From the NCBI GenBank assembly GCA_900553465.1, contig USDT01000007.1, forward strand, positions 16,516 through 80,515: a DNA stretch of 64,000 nt. The letters are read 5' to 3'. Below are positions 9,452-18,450 of this stretch, in pieces. A program made the translations under genes and the position numbers. The DNA comes from an uncultured Prevotella sp. Its GTDB lineage: Bacteria > Bacteroidota > Bacteroidia > Bacteroidales > Bacteroidaceae. The notes beneath the pieces are model-generated. The model was not told the DNA's origin and did not search any database. It saw only the letters and a list, made by a program, of their open reading frames with translations. The stretch's first letter is position 1; the number at the start of each line of letters is the position of its first letter.

Positions 9452-9475
9452 TGTTATCCGAAATTTCGGATAACA
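9452..9475. repeat. 24-bp perfect palindrome at the left RIT junction
   Basis: Both arms read TGTTATCCGAAA inward, with no loop. It shares the TTATCC word with the element's terminal repeats and lies between the lysozyme break and the left inverted repeat. It has no equivalent at the right end. It may be an extra recombinase site or part of the recognised target. Confidence 0.8.
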
Positions 9476-9478
9476 GGA

Positions 9479-9503
9479 GTTATCCAAACCCCAGCATTAT
9501 CCT
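9479..9503. repeat. Left terminal inverted repeat of the RIT element
   Basis: GTTATCCAAACC, five unmatched bases, then ATTATCC. It matches the reverse complement of 13282-13306 at 19 of the first 24 positions, with the mismatches mostly in the five-base spacer. Confidence 0.85.
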
Positions 9504-9609
9504 AAAAATATAGTTTTTTATTCTGTAAATCATTCTGTTATAGGATGAATAGGTTTGGATAATACATTCCTATATCTTTGCTAATGGCACTAAAGCCAAT
9601 AGGAAGAAT

Positions 9610-10824
9610 ATGAATATAGCACAGTTAAAATTAAGCCAGAAGAAGTTACTGGACAACCTCGTTTCCCGTGGTTATGACATTCAGTACATCAAAGGAGTAA
9701 AATTTGTTTTAAGACTTCTTTTTGAACATGAAGGATGTTTTCATTCGTATGAACAGTTTGCAGAAAAGTTTATCCGTACAAGGGGATATACAAAAGCGAC
9801 ATTGGATCTTAGGATGATGCATTTACGTACTATCCAAGCATATGATGAATTTGGGCACTACCCGGACAAGAAGTCCTTTGTTCCGTTATGCTATCCTTCC
9901 AGGTATAATATGCTTAACCCCAGTTTTCGGAAAGTTATAGACATTTATCGGAAGCGTGCCGCAGAACATAAAAAGAAGTCCACAGTAAAAATGGAAACCG
10001 ATGCCGTTACAATGTTCCTTTTTGAGATGCAAAAGTTCCACGTCTCTTCATTGGATGAAATCAAAGAAGAACATGTTTTGTCCTTTTTCCTTAAAGAAGA
10101 ACAGCAAAAGCGTTCAAGGACATATTGCGGTCACATAGCGTCAGCCCTTAAAGAGTTGGGGGATTTATACGACATGAAAAAAGTATTAGGTTATTTCCCT
10201 GATTTGAAATATGAAAGGAAAAACTTCAACTATCTTAAGGATGATGAAATCAATGTGATAAAAAATGCTTTGTCAGACTCTAACAATATTTTGACTTTCA
10301 GGGAAAAAGCTATAGTTTCATTGGCTTTATATACTGGCATAAGAGGATGTGACATTGCCAACTTGAAATTGACAGACATAGATTGGAAGAAGGAACGAGT
10401 CAGCTTCGTCCAGGAAAAGACCGGTAATCCGATAGTGTTGCCCCTTCTTCCCCATGTTGGAAACTCATTGTTTGATTACATACGGAATGAACGGGACAAT
10501 GAGGCCGGATCCGTGTATCTGTTTTCCAACAAGAAGAATACGACAGAAAGGTTGGAGAACAAAAGTATCGGCACCATTGTCAATACAGTCTTTGAGAAAC
10601 TAAACCTTAGAAAAGGTGAATCCGGGCGTGGAGTCAGCGTATTTCGGCACAACCTCGCCTCTAAATTACTTGGTAAAGGTACCGAGATTAGGGTCATCAG
10701 CCATATTTTAGGACATATCTGTTCTTCATCTATAGTCCCATATATAGATGCTGACATCCCTCATCTGAGAGAATGCGGAATCAATATTGAATGTTATCCA
10801 ATAAGAAAGGAGTTGTTCGAATGA
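9610..10824 (+). CDS. ritA: Tyrosine recombinase, first of RIT trio
   Basis: 404 residues. N-terminal SAM-like/core-binding region (about 110-200) and C-terminal catalytic domain (about 210-390). Visible catalytic residues: Arg in YTGIRGCD, the second box Arg in VFRHN, His in SHILGH and Tyr in IVPYIDAD. The position normally held by His in the HxxR box is Ser (SVFR). The stop overlaps the next recombinase as ATGA. A TAnnTTTG box (TATCTTTG, 9573-9580) precedes the ATG. The trio arrangement identifies RIT; this is not the integrase of the ICE itself. Confidence 0.88.
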   Translation: MNIAQLKLSQKKLLDNLVSRGYDIQYIKGVKFVLRLLFEHEGCFHSYEQFAEKFIRTRGYTKATLDLRMMHLRTIQAYDEFGHYPDKKSFVPLCYPSRYNMLNPSFRKVIDIYRKRAAEHKKKSTVKMETDAVTMFLFEMQKFHVSSLDEIKEEHVLSFFLKEEQQKRSRTYCGHIASALKELGDLYDMKKVLGYFPDLKYERKNFNYLKDDEINVIKNALSDSNNILTFREKAIVSLALYTGIRGCDIANLKLTDIDWKKERVSFVQEKTGNPIVLPLLPHVGNSLFDYIRNERDNEAGSVYLFSNKKNTTERLENKSIGTIVNTVFEKLNLRKGESGRGVSVFRHNLASKLLGKGTEIRVISHILGHICSSSIVPYIDADIPHLRECGINIECYPIRKELFE

Positions 10825-12140
10825 AAACAGATTCACATCTACCCCAATTTGCAGATTTGATGTCTGAATATGTCAATTTCATCTCCGGTATCGGAAAATG
10901 TGACTATATAACCCGCATATACCTGAACTCTTTCGCCAAGTACTGTATGAATCATGGCGGAGTGCTGTCGGATGATATTATCTCCGGATGGGCATCAAGG
11001 ACAGATAAGGAAAGCTATTATACAAACCGTAACAGATGCATTATTTTGAGGCGCTTCATCCGTTATATCCGGTCGAAATATGGGGCACCGTTCAAATTGC
11101 CATCATATCCTCCGGATATAAAATACACACCTAAGCCAAAGCGTATTCCTGTTTCAGAACAGCCATACTCTTATTCCGCAATATCCCATATAGTCAAGAA
11201 ATATGAACTTTACAAAAGAGCTTCTGGGAAATTCAGTAGGCGGACAATGGACAAGATTCGCCGTTTCAATGACTTCTGCGCTCAAAATTATCCGTCAGCC
11301 GAAGTTCTTACAGAAGAAATTGTCCTTGATTATTGCAAGAAGAAAAAAACGGAATCCGCAAAGTCATGCAATAACAGAATTGTAGGTGTCAGAGGATTTC
11401 TGAAATATGCGAATAGCCGTGGTTTTGTAAATATTCCTCTTCCATCCACCATTCCAAGAGTCAATGTCACATCATTCGAACCACATCCGTTTACTCCAGA
11501 AGAGCTTGCAAGATTCTTTAATGAAGCGGACAATCTCGAACCTCCAATAAATTGCCGTGACATGAGGGCTGCGCTTATGAAAGTGGAAGTTCCGGTCTTT
11601 TTCCGACTTTTGTACAGTACAGGGATGCGTACAACAGAAGCCCGTCTGCTCAGAGTAGAAGACGTAGACTTGCAATCCGGTGTTATAAATATAAGATACA
11701 CAAAGAGCATAGATGAACATCGGGTTGCCTTGCACGAATCCATGTGGTCGCTATTGCAGATGTATAATGTCAAAATGGAAAATCTCATGCCCGGAAGAAA
11801 GACATTCTTTCCTAACGAGTATGACAAACCATATTCCGGAGAATGGGTAACGGCAAGTTTTAAGAAAGTATGGAAGAAAGTCAGTACGGCACACGCAAGA
11901 GCATATGATTTTCGCAGTCACTATGCGGTCGTGAACATAAACGGTTGGGATCACTGCGGCATTGAATGGATGGACAAACTCTTATATCTCAGCCGTTCCA
12001 TGGGACACCGTTACATTCAAAACACATTATATTATTACAGGCTTGTACCGCTGTTTGCACACCAGTTGGAAAATCTGACAGGATGTGGGTATGAAGAACT
12101 TTTGCCTGATTTAAACGACTATTTTGAATATGAAGACTAA
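10821..12140 (+). CDS. ritB: Tyrosine recombinase, second of RIT trio
   Basis: 439 residues. Catalytic Arg in YSTGMRTTEARLL, DFRSHY for the second Arg box, and MGHRYIQNTLYYY with the later His and Tyr. The ATG at 10821 overlaps the ritA stop by four bases and is preferred over an upstream in-frame ATG. Its own stop lies inside ritC. It probably acts together with the two flanking recombinases on the element ends. Confidence 0.88.
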   Translation: MKTDSHLPQFADLMSEYVNFISGIGKCDYITRIYLNSFAKYCMNHGGVLSDDIISGWASRTDKESYYTNRNRCIILRRFIRYIRSKYGAPFKLPSYPPDIKYTPKPKRIPVSEQPYSYSAISHIVKKYELYKRASGKFSRRTMDKIRRFNDFCAQNYPSAEVLTEEIVLDYCKKKKTESAKSCNNRIVGVRGFLKYANSRGFVNIPLPSTIPRVNVTSFEPHPFTPEELARFFNEADNLEPPINCRDMRAALMKVEVPVFFRLLYSTGMRTTEARLLRVEDVDLQSGVINIRYTKSIDEHRVALHESMWSLLQMYNVKMENLMPGRKTFFPNEYDKPYSGEWVTASFKKVWKKVSTAHARAYDFRSHYAVVNINGWDHCGIEWMDKLLYLSRSMGHRYIQNTLYYYRLVPLFAHQLENLTGCGYEELLPDLNDYFEYED

Positions 12141-13170
12141 AGCAGAACATTCAATTATCGCCGATGCCATCCATGAGTGGCATACGGTCTATCTTCCGTG
12201 TATAAGGAATCTGAGCCATAACGCTTTAAAATCATACGGAGAGGGAATGGGAATCTATATAGACTTCCTTGAATCCTCAAAAGGAGTCACATCAAATACC
12301 CTTTGTGGGGAATGCTTCCGTAAGGACTGGATTGAAGAATGGATTGCGTGGCTGAAAGAAGTAAGAAAATGCAGCCCGCAAACATGCAATCATCGCCTCT
12401 CCATATTGAAAAATTTCCTCCGTTTCCTTGCGCACAAGAAAATCCAATTCATAAAATATGATTGTGATGCCGCTGAAATAAAAAGAATGCAGCAACCTAA
12501 AAAACAAGTGGAAGTAATCACAAAAGATACAATCAAACGGATTTTTGCAAGCATCAATACACGTACATTGATAGGTAAGAGGGATTTTGCCTTGTTCAAT
12601 CTTCTATATAGTACCGGAACAAGAATAGATGAAATATTATCATTGAGGCTGTCGGCACTGCACCTGGATGAAACGAAAGGTTACATTCTTGTTTTGGGTA
12701 AAGGGAATAAACAACGTACCATTTATTTGTTGAACAGCATGGTAAGAATACTGAGACATTATGTGAAGTTGTTCCATCCGGCAAATCCGTTACCTTCTGA
12801 TTTTGTATTTTTCCCCATATATGGCCATGCAAACAAAAAAATCACTTCAGAAGCGATTAGCAAGCGGTTGAAAATGTATGTTAGGATTGCGTCTCAGGGG
12901 CTACTTGAAATTCCTGTAGATTTTCATTGCCATAGTTTTCGGCATGCACGGGCTACCCATTGGTTGGAAGACGGTGTAAACTTGGCGCAGATACAAAAAC
13001 TATTGGGGCATGAGAGCATTGAAACGACAATGAAATACGTAGGAGTTTCATCAGAACAAATGATACAAGCTTTATGCTCTATGGAAGACAATCTGACTTT
13101 AGGCGTTGAAAAGAAATATAAGAAAATCAGAAATAAAGATTCATTAGCAACAGTTCTTGGATTGAGATAA
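12130..13170 (+). CDS. ritC: Tyrosine recombinase, third of RIT trio
   Basis: 346 residues with the most canonical XerC/D-like signature of the three: STGTRIDEIL (Arg), HSFRHARATHWL (HxxR), LGHESIETTMKYVGVS (His and Tyr nucleophile). The ATG at 12130 overlaps the ritB stop by 11 bases; a TTG at 12124 is less likely. A strong hairpin terminator follows 15 bases after the stop. Confidence 0.9.
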   Translation: MKTKAEHSIIADAIHEWHTVYLPCIRNLSHNALKSYGEGMGIYIDFLESSKGVTSNTLCGECFRKDWIEEWIAWLKEVRKCSPQTCNHRLSILKNFLRFLAHKKIQFIKYDCDAAEIKRMQQPKKQVEVITKDTIKRIFASINTRTLIGKRDFALFNLLYSTGTRIDEILSLRLSALHLDETKGYILVLGKGNKQRTIYLLNSMVRILRHYVKLFHPANPLPSDFVFFPIYGHANKKITSEAISKRLKMYVRIASQGLLEIPVDFHCHSFRHARATHWLEDGVNLAQIQKLLGHESIETTMKYVGVSSEQMIQALCSMEDNLTLGVEKKYKKIRNKDSLATVLGLR

Positions 13171-13185
13171 TACTTAGTAATAAAT

Positions 13186-13224
13186 GAGTGACTGTTCTTG
13201 AATAATGGAACAATCACTCTTTAT
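13186..13224 (+). terminator. Terminator of the rit operon
   Basis: GAGTGACTGTTC (13186-13197) pairs with GAACAATCACTC (13208-13219) with one G-T pair, followed by a T-rich run. Confidence 0.75.
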
Positions 13225-13281
13225 TATCTGCTACCAAAATATAACAATTTACTGATATTCAATATAGTAAAAAGTCAAGTT

Positions 13282-13306
13282 GGGATAATATTTTGGTTTG
13301 GATAAC
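13282..13306. repeat. Right terminal inverted repeat of the RIT element
   Basis: GGGATAAT, five bases, then GGTTTGGATAAC, the mirror of 9479-9503. The lysozyme coding frame resumes at its last base. Confidence 0.85.
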
Positions 13307-13515
13307 TGCTACTGGCCACGCTTGCCTATAATGTCGGTCCGTACCGGCTTTTAGGCAGTAAAAAGATTCCCAAGAGTACTCTTGTCAGGAAACTGGAGGC
13401 AGGTGACAGAAATATCTATAAGGAGTACATTTCTTTCCGGTGTTACAAAGGCAAGGTAGTGCCGAGCATTGAACGGAGAAGGAAGGTAGAATATATGCTG
13501 CTCTTTGAAGAGTAA
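13306..13515 (+). pseudogene. Lysozyme 3' half downstream of the RIT element
   Basis: Open in the lysozyme frame: LLLATLAYNVGPY then LLGSKKIPKSTLVRKLEAGD, ending KVEYMLLFEE-stop at 13513-13515. LAYNVGPYRLLGS is the continuation expected after KDSLLL at 9453. No start codon or signal precedes it, so it is the stranded C-terminal 69 residues. Confidence 0.85.
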
Positions 13516-13522
13516 AAGAATA
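13474..13522 (+). repeat. Lysozyme-tail direct repeat, copy 1
   Basis: Last 14 codons of the lysozyme gene plus 7 bases; 46 of 49 positions match 14323-14371. The two copies bracket the outer-membrane barrel gene at 13608-14120. Confidence 0.85.
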
Positions 13523-13532
13523 GAAAATTACT

Positions 13533-13577
13533 GAAGTGGGTCTCGAAAGCTTGATATAAACTTTCAAGGCCCACTTC
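13533..13577. terminator. Hairpin between the lysozyme tail and the convergent barrel gene
   Basis: GAAGTGGG (13533-13540) pairs with CCCACTTC (13570-13577), with a second inner pairing GAAAG/CTTTC. It sits between two convergent genes and could serve both. Confidence 0.6.
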
Positions 13578-13607
13578 AAAGTTTAGTTATATGACAGCTA
13601 ATTCCAA

Positions 13608-14120
13608 TTAGTATCTGAATCCAATGGACAAGAAAACATTTCCGCAATTATCAATACCACTTGTGTGAGAATCAATGTATCTATACCCAAGTTCTACTAT
13701 CGGTGAGAATCTGGTTGATCTGATATACCAGGCTAAAGATAAATCATATGACGTACGTTTCCATGTGGGATTGCCGACGCTACTTAAAGCTTTTGCCCTA
13801 ATATCAAGGGCATGATTGCCTTTTATGTTGTTGAGTAGTTTTACTCCCAATCCTCCACCTATACTGACACCATTATAATATGTTTTAATTCCATCATTAT
13901 TATAAAGTGAAACATTATCTTCTGCCGTAACAAAAAGATATGAAATAGAAACAAATTCAACATGAGTCTTAAATGAAAAGTCGATAGGGGTTATACCTTT
14001 ATTTTCAATACCAGCCCCTGATGTGACCTCAAAGTGTATTTGATCCATGAAGGTTTGCGCCTTTGCTTTAACTGAAGTTAGTGCTAATAATAATACTGTT
14101 GAATAAATAAATTTTTTCAT
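13608..14120 (-). CDS. Small outer-membrane beta-barrel protein
   Basis: 170 residues: signal peptide (MKKFIYSTVLLLALTSVKAKAQ) and alternating beta strands ending in an aromatic residue (FLSIGFRY), typical of 8-strand outer-membrane barrels. Family and ligand not recognised. It lies alone and opposite to the tra operon, bracketed by two copies of the lysozyme tail, which suggests it was added to the element as cargo. Base composition is more AT-rich than the tra genes. Confidence 0.75.
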   Translation of the reverse strand: MKKFIYSTVLLLALTSVKAKAQTFMDQIHFEVTSGAGIENKGITPIDFSFKTHVEFVSISYLFVTAEDNVSLYNNDGIKTYYNGVSIGGGLGVKLLNNIKGNHALDIRAKALSSVGNPTWKRTSYDLSLAWYIRSTRFSPIVELGYRYIDSHTSGIDNCGNVFLSIGFRY

Positions 14121-14322
14121 ATTGAGTATTCTTGAATGATTGTTTCGTTAAAGTTAAATAATAACTTTTATATATCAAAAATATAACTCATAAAATCAGC
14201 TTGTTCAGATGCGGAATTTATCATGCTTTTCTATTCTGATAGTGAATATTCAAGTTTTTTTATTCGATTATAATTTATGGGATACAAAATGGTGTATATT
14301 AAAGAGACAAGGATGTTCAAAG

Positions 14323-14411
14323 CGGAGAAAGAAGGTGGAATATCTGCTGCTCTTTGAAGAGTAAAAGAATAAGGGGGAATCTTCCGTCATTGAGCCGATT
14401 GGTTTTCCCTT
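14323..14411 (+). pseudogene. Relic lysozyme tail (repeat copy 2) with terminator-like hairpin
   Basis: 14323-14371 repeats 13474-13522 with three mismatches and includes the LLFEE-stop codons. It is followed by GGGGGAA (14373-14379) facing TTTTCCC (14403-14409). No lysozyme sequence is evident upstream of 14323. The rest of 14121-14531 is AT-rich with no gene seen. Confidence 0.75.
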
Positions 14412-14531
14412 GTTTATTAACTTTGAATAAAAGGAATTCGTTTTTGATTGCAAAGAAAAATATTTGTAGCAAATGTGATTTCTGATTCATAATATGTAAC
14501 TTTACAAATATAAATATCTAAAGTAAGTTAT

Positions 14532-15569
14532 ATGAAATTATTTATTACCGTATGTTGTTTGTTGATGAGTATGTCTGTTTTCGGACAATCAACAGAAAAA
14601 ATCCGTCCTTACAAAGACTGGGAGACTATGGCCTATTGCTCATACGACTCTTACCATCCTTCGCAATATGCGAAAATCGACAATAACTGGGAATTGCTTT
14701 ACACTTTACGAACACCTATGAGTATCAAGGAACTGAAAGCTACAGGAATCCCATTTACCTACAGCCAGATTTTATTTCTACATATTGGGGGATTAATCGA
14801 GAGTAAGAATAATGTATTGCATACCATCATGCCCATCTTCAGCGAAGAACAGACCAAATCCATACGTACTTTGAGCCGTTCCATTGCACAAAACGCTTTC
14901 AAGGAGACGGAAAACGATTGGTCTGCATTTATGACGGAACTAAAGAAACGGAAATTGGGAAAGAATGCTTATAGTCTTGTCTTTTCATATGTCCTCGATG
15001 GAAAAATCTGGGGAAAGGCACTTCCGGCTCGTGACAGTGTGGCGACTCATGCTACCTGGGACGGGGCGTTTTGGGCATTGTATGACAAACGTCCTCATAG
15101 CTTTTGCGGTACAAACAGCTTTAATGCGTTTCATCAAACTTGGTCTGACTCATTAGAATATTGGCTTGACACGAAAACGATTGTACGATTTACAGATGAA
15201 TATGCACAGAATAAAAAAATCATCAGCAAAGACTTGCTGGAAAAAAGCGAGGAATGGGGACTTGCAGATAAAAAGGGGTATCCCCTCATTCCCATAATCA
15301 AGGAAGATAGTCAGGATGCATTGGTAAGAATCTGTGATGAGATAGTGGTCAAACTGGCATCGTGCGTAAACCGTCACTCCTACGAATTCATGGAAGCATA
15401 TCAGTTAAGTAACGAGAATTTGGCCAAAGTTATCCTATACCATGAAATCATGTGGGATATGATGGATATACTTGTGGAACGAAAGATAATTATGGAACCA
15501 GATATTCTCACAGGAAGTCCACGGGCTCAGAAATCGGATTTTGGAAAGATTGTGTACATAGAGGAATAA
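14532..15569 (+). CDS. Secreted protein of unknown function
   Basis: 345 residues with a signal peptide (MKLFITVCCLLMSMSVFGQ). The mature part is rich in Trp/Tyr and charged residues and has no motif I recognise. The N-terminal half contains KELKATGIPFTYSQILFLHIGGLIE and the C-terminal half is helical. A diverged relic of its last 30 codons lies 5 kb downstream at 20545-20636, so it or a paralogue was once adjacent to the ICE backbone there. A hairpin terminator follows. Cargo gene, function not assigned. Confidence 0.7.
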   Translation: MKLFITVCCLLMSMSVFGQSTEKIRPYKDWETMAYCSYDSYHPSQYAKIDNNWELLYTLRTPMSIKELKATGIPFTYSQILFLHIGGLIESKNNVLHTIMPIFSEEQTKSIRTLSRSIAQNAFKETENDWSAFMTELKKRKLGKNAYSLVFSYVLDGKIWGKALPARDSVATHATWDGAFWALYDKRPHSFCGTNSFNAFHQTWSDSLEYWLDTKTIVRFTDEYAQNKKIISKDLLEKSEEWGLADKKGYPLIPIIKEDSQDALVRICDEIVVKLASCVNRHSYEFMEAYQLSNENLAKVILYHEIMWDMMDILVERKIIMEPDILTGSPRAQKSDFGKIVYIEE

Positions 15570-15575
15570 AATAAT

Positions 15576-15616
15576 GGAGAATCTTTCGGTGTATTTCCGT
15601 CAGGTTCTCCCTTTTT
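15576..15616 (+). terminator. Terminator after the unknown secreted gene
   Basis: GGAGAATC (15576-15583) pairs with GGTTCTCC (15603-15610), followed by CTTTTT. A very similar hairpin follows the relic at 20641-20677. Confidence 0.7.
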
Positions 15617-15633
15617 CCTTTTCTTGAGGCCTA

Positions 15634-15906
15634 TCAATAATTTCTGTTCAGTATTCCTGAATCTTTATCTTTATTCTGCATCTTCAGTTTCACGCCTGAC
15701 CTGGCCTTGCCGAATGAGAAGTTGTAAACAAGGTTTATATACACCATATTGACGTTGTTGATGATTCTTTCGGTTTCTGTACGTTGCAGAAGCGGTGTCC
15801 CTGATACGGATGTAACCTGTTTCCATGAATCATAGAACGGGTATCTTATGCCTCCGGTGATGGTCTGGCTCTTGTCTTTATATTTAATTAATACGGTTGA
15901 TGACAT
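15634..15906 (-). pseudogene. C-terminal relic of a TonB-receptor-like outer-membrane protein
   Basis: About 90 codons. VLIKYKDKSQTITGGIRYP, the SWKQ box and YNFSFGKARSG-KLQNKDKDSGI are the last strands and tail of the same outer-membrane family as the neighbouring 757-residue protein (its tail reads FTYYFSKGKSRG then SDKDSGL). No signal peptide, carboxypeptidase-like or plug domain precedes it. The apparent ATG at 15906 is internal to the former gene. It is evidence for replacement of one receptor gene by another. Confidence 0.7.
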
Positions 15907-15939
15907 ACATTAGTTAAACAAAAGAAATGTCATGTCAAA

Positions 15940-18213
15940 TTATTTTGCAGTATTAATGTTTATCAATCCAGAATCTTTATCTGAATTACTGATACGCTTT
16001 CCTGCATGGCCACGGGATTTACCTTTAGAGAAATAGTAGGTGAACTTCAGAGATACAAGATTCTTGAAGTTGTTCCATCTGGTTTCTTCCGAGTAGCTGA
16101 ATCCTTTTATGTCTGCATAGATTTTTGATGGATACGGATTGTAAATATATTCCATTCCCACTGACATAGACTTGAATTTGTAAAGCACTGAAGCACTCAT
16201 ATTGAATCCCATACGAGTATATATATCACCATCGACCAATGTCATAGGAATGTTGCCGTTCCATATAATCTGCCAGTTTTTGGGCAGGAACTGAATACTG
16301 ATACCTGCATTATGTAGGTTATGGTTTACTATTTGATTATATGTCTTGTATGTTGAGTATTCATAGTTATAGAATGGCTGGATGACAAACCAATTGACGG
16401 GCTTGTAGTTTAACGACAAAGATGCTCCTATGCTGTGAATATCATCAATATTTGCTACCTTGAGAATAATATCGTCACCGTCGGTAAACAATACCGGCAT
16501 ATTCTTATTCGGATAATACGAATAGGTTACTGATGGGGTGATATAAAATTTCCCATCGTCAGAAGCATATTGGTAATTAAGGTTTGTGTAATAGTAATAA
16601 TATGGTTTAAGTGTCGTATTTCCTTGTGAATAGAAATGTTCATCAATTGTAAAAATACTATTGGTCAAATCTCCGACATTAGGAACAGATGAGTTAATGG
16701 AGGCAGTAAGCCTCATTGCTGAGTGTTTGTTATATTGAACATTCAAGACCAATGAGGGACGGAATACCAAATAATTGAAATTATCGTTTGTCGCAGTCTT
16801 ATAATGATTGTTTTCCAATCCAAGACCAATGTTATATGAAAATTTGCCTATAGCATTACTATAATCGGTATATACATATTCTTTATGTGTGTCAATTGTT
16901 GTGTTTTCAGTTAGATTGTATTTTTGATCCAGATTTTTATATTGGTAATAGGCTCCCAAATTAAAATCACCGTTCCATAATTTATCGCTATACAGAACTT
17001 CCGCTATTAAAGAATAGGATTTGTTGTCTATATGGTTCTCAAAAGAGTATCCGCCTTCGTTGCTTGCCAAAATATTATCCGAGTTTGAATGATAGTAAGT
17101 GTTCAATACATTTACAGATAAATTTCTGTTCTGATTGAACATATACATGTAGTAGAGGTCGGCAGAAACAGATGAATAGTCGCTTTGGAGACTACGGCTG
17201 TTGGTTGTAGAATTATCGTTTTGCCCCACCAGCTCTTGTTTGTATTCTTGTTTGCCGGGTGATTTGCGGTATTCAACTTTGGCATTGAAAAGATTCTTGC
17301 CTTGGTAACGCTGATAGGCGAGCTGACCAATATGATATTGACCGTTATAGCTACCAGGTAGTCCTCTATATTCATTTGTTTTTTCGGCATACGAATAGGT
17401 ATTGTTCATCCTATTGTCGTTCAGTGCACGATAGTCTATGAAATAAGCTGCTGTAACCATATTCAAAGAGTCCACATATGCCATTGAGAGCATATTTGTA
17501 CCATATCCCGTTGTTATTCCATTCTTTGTGTCAAGATATAGACTATATAGTTTATCGACTTTTTTCTTTGTTTTCACATCAATGACGGCACCAATGTTTT
17601 CATGTGCATACCTTGCAGGAGGATTGCTGTAATATTGAATATTCTTGATTTCATCAGCTTTGAGCATTTTCAGTTCACGTGAAGAACGTCTCATGCCATC
17701 TATCAGCACAAGAATACTTTTATTGTCTACTGTCACCAGAGCATCACTACTGATGTCTGTCTTGAATTGCGGCAGGCTACTGATAGCATCCAGAGCATTG
17801 TTGCCTACTTTCTTGGCAGTTTCGCTCAGTGTCAATTGATTTTTGTTTCCGAAAGTATTCAGGATTTGCGGAGTAATAACCACTTCGTCAAGAAGCATTG
17901 CATCTTCGTTAAGCATTATATTTCCCAAATTACCGGATTTACAGATTTGGCTTTTCTTCTCATATCCAATAAATGATAATTGTAGGATATATTCTTTATC
18001 CTCTTGCGCTTCCAATTCAAAACGTCCTTCCAAATCACTGGCTGTTCCGGCAATTTGCATGGAATCGGAAAGATTCAAAAGCAAACAGCTCACTCCCGCA
18101 ATCGGTTTCTGATCGGTATCTACGATTTTACCATAAATACGAATTTGCGCATTTACAGTTTGACCATAACTAAGCAATATAGCAATCCAAAGGATAAATC
18201 TGAGATGTCTCAT
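15940..18213 (-). CDS. TonB-receptor-like outer-membrane beta-barrel protein
   Basis: 757 residues: signal peptide (to VNAQ, about 22), a carboxypeptidase-regulatory-like domain (about 24-110, IRIYGKIVDTDQKPIAGVSC), a plug-like domain (about 110-230, with VDNKSILVLIDG) and a long barrel ending in DKDSGLININTAK. It resembles the SusC-related proteins without a dedicated SusD. None of the neighbours is a SusD. Probably imports or senses a ligand at the outer membrane. The divergent partner regulator is encoded just upstream on the same strand, which suggests a receptor-regulator cassette carried by the ICE. Confidence 0.85.
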   Translation of the reverse strand: MRHLRFILWIAILLSYGQTVNAQIRIYGKIVDTDQKPIAGVSCLLLNLSDSMQIAGTASDLEGRFELEAQEDKEYILQLSFIGYEKKSQICKSGNLGNIMLNEDAMLLDEVVITPQILNTFGNKNQLTLSETAKKVGNNALDAISSLPQFKTDISSDALVTVDNKSILVLIDGMRRSSRELKMLKADEIKNIQYYSNPPARYAHENIGAVIDVKTKKKVDKLYSLYLDTKNGITTGYGTNMLSMAYVDSLNMVTAAYFIDYRALNDNRMNNTYSYAEKTNEYRGLPGSYNGQYHIGQLAYQRYQGKNLFNAKVEYRKSPGKQEYKQELVGQNDNSTTNSRSLQSDYSSVSADLYYMYMFNQNRNLSVNVLNTYYHSNSDNILASNEGGYSFENHIDNKSYSLIAEVLYSDKLWNGDFNLGAYYQYKNLDQKYNLTENTTIDTHKEYVYTDYSNAIGKFSYNIGLGLENNHYKTATNDNFNYLVFRPSLVLNVQYNKHSAMRLTASINSSVPNVGDLTNSIFTIDEHFYSQGNTTLKPYYYYYTNLNYQYASDDGKFYITPSVTYSYYPNKNMPVLFTDGDDIILKVANIDDIHSIGASLSLNYKPVNWFVIQPFYNYEYSTYKTYNQIVNHNLHNAGISIQFLPKNWQIIWNGNIPMTLVDGDIYTRMGFNMSASVLYKFKSMSVGMEYIYNPYPSKIYADIKGFSYSEETRWNNFKNLVSLKFTYYFSKGKSRGHAGKRISNSDKDSGLININTAK

Positions 18214-18450
18214 TAATCTTGTGTTTATTGAAGTAATATGTTATTTTTTGTAGCGAATTTACAGCAAATGAAGTTTTCAGCCAAAGGCAAAGTTTTACGC
18301 ATAGAATTTTATTTTATTGATATTTAATAATTTACAACAAGCAAACAATGAGAAGTTTTACAATGCCCTTAAAAGTTTTACGAACTATCCCCAAAGGTGT
18401 ATTTACTTTTACAAGAATTCAGGATAACAATTGCTCCCAACATATAAAAA

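Larger units (their letters stand above)
9145..9513 (+). pseudogene. Lysozyme-like conjugation muramidase, 5' half, split by RIT element
   Basis: Signal peptide (MGIRAKLFAAFFAIACFGSIPLWA), then CIKQFEGWH and YPYVGWGHCLQPGE, the N-terminal part of the lysozyme-type glycoside hydrolase found after traQ in these elements. True homology stops at about 9453 (KDSLLL); the remaining codons to the stop at 9511-9513 read through the end of the inserted element. The 3' half continues in the expected frame at 13306. The enzyme would cut peptidoglycan to let the mating channel pass, so the insertion probably reduces or abolishes that activity here. Confidence 0.85.
9452..13306 (+). mobile_element. RIT (recombinase-in-trio) element inserted in the lysozyme gene
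   Basis: Three overlapping tyrosine-recombinase genes in one direction lie between inverted ends. GTTATCCAAACC at 9479-9490 is mirrored by GGTTTGGATAAC at 13295-13306, and ATTATCC at 9497-9503 by GGATAAT at 13283-13289. GGTTTGGATAAT recurs inside at 9552-9563. Outside the left repeat is a perfect 24-bp palindrome (9452-9475) built on TTATCCGAAA. The lysozyme frame breaks at 9453 and resumes at 13306, which fixes the boundaries to within a few bases. No obvious target duplication is visible. Confidence 0.88.

Noticed and set aside
9610..13170. The three recombinases as the integrase of the conjugative transposon
   Set aside because: They form their own bounded element inside the lysozyme gene. 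The ICE integrase would lie at an ICE end, outside this window.
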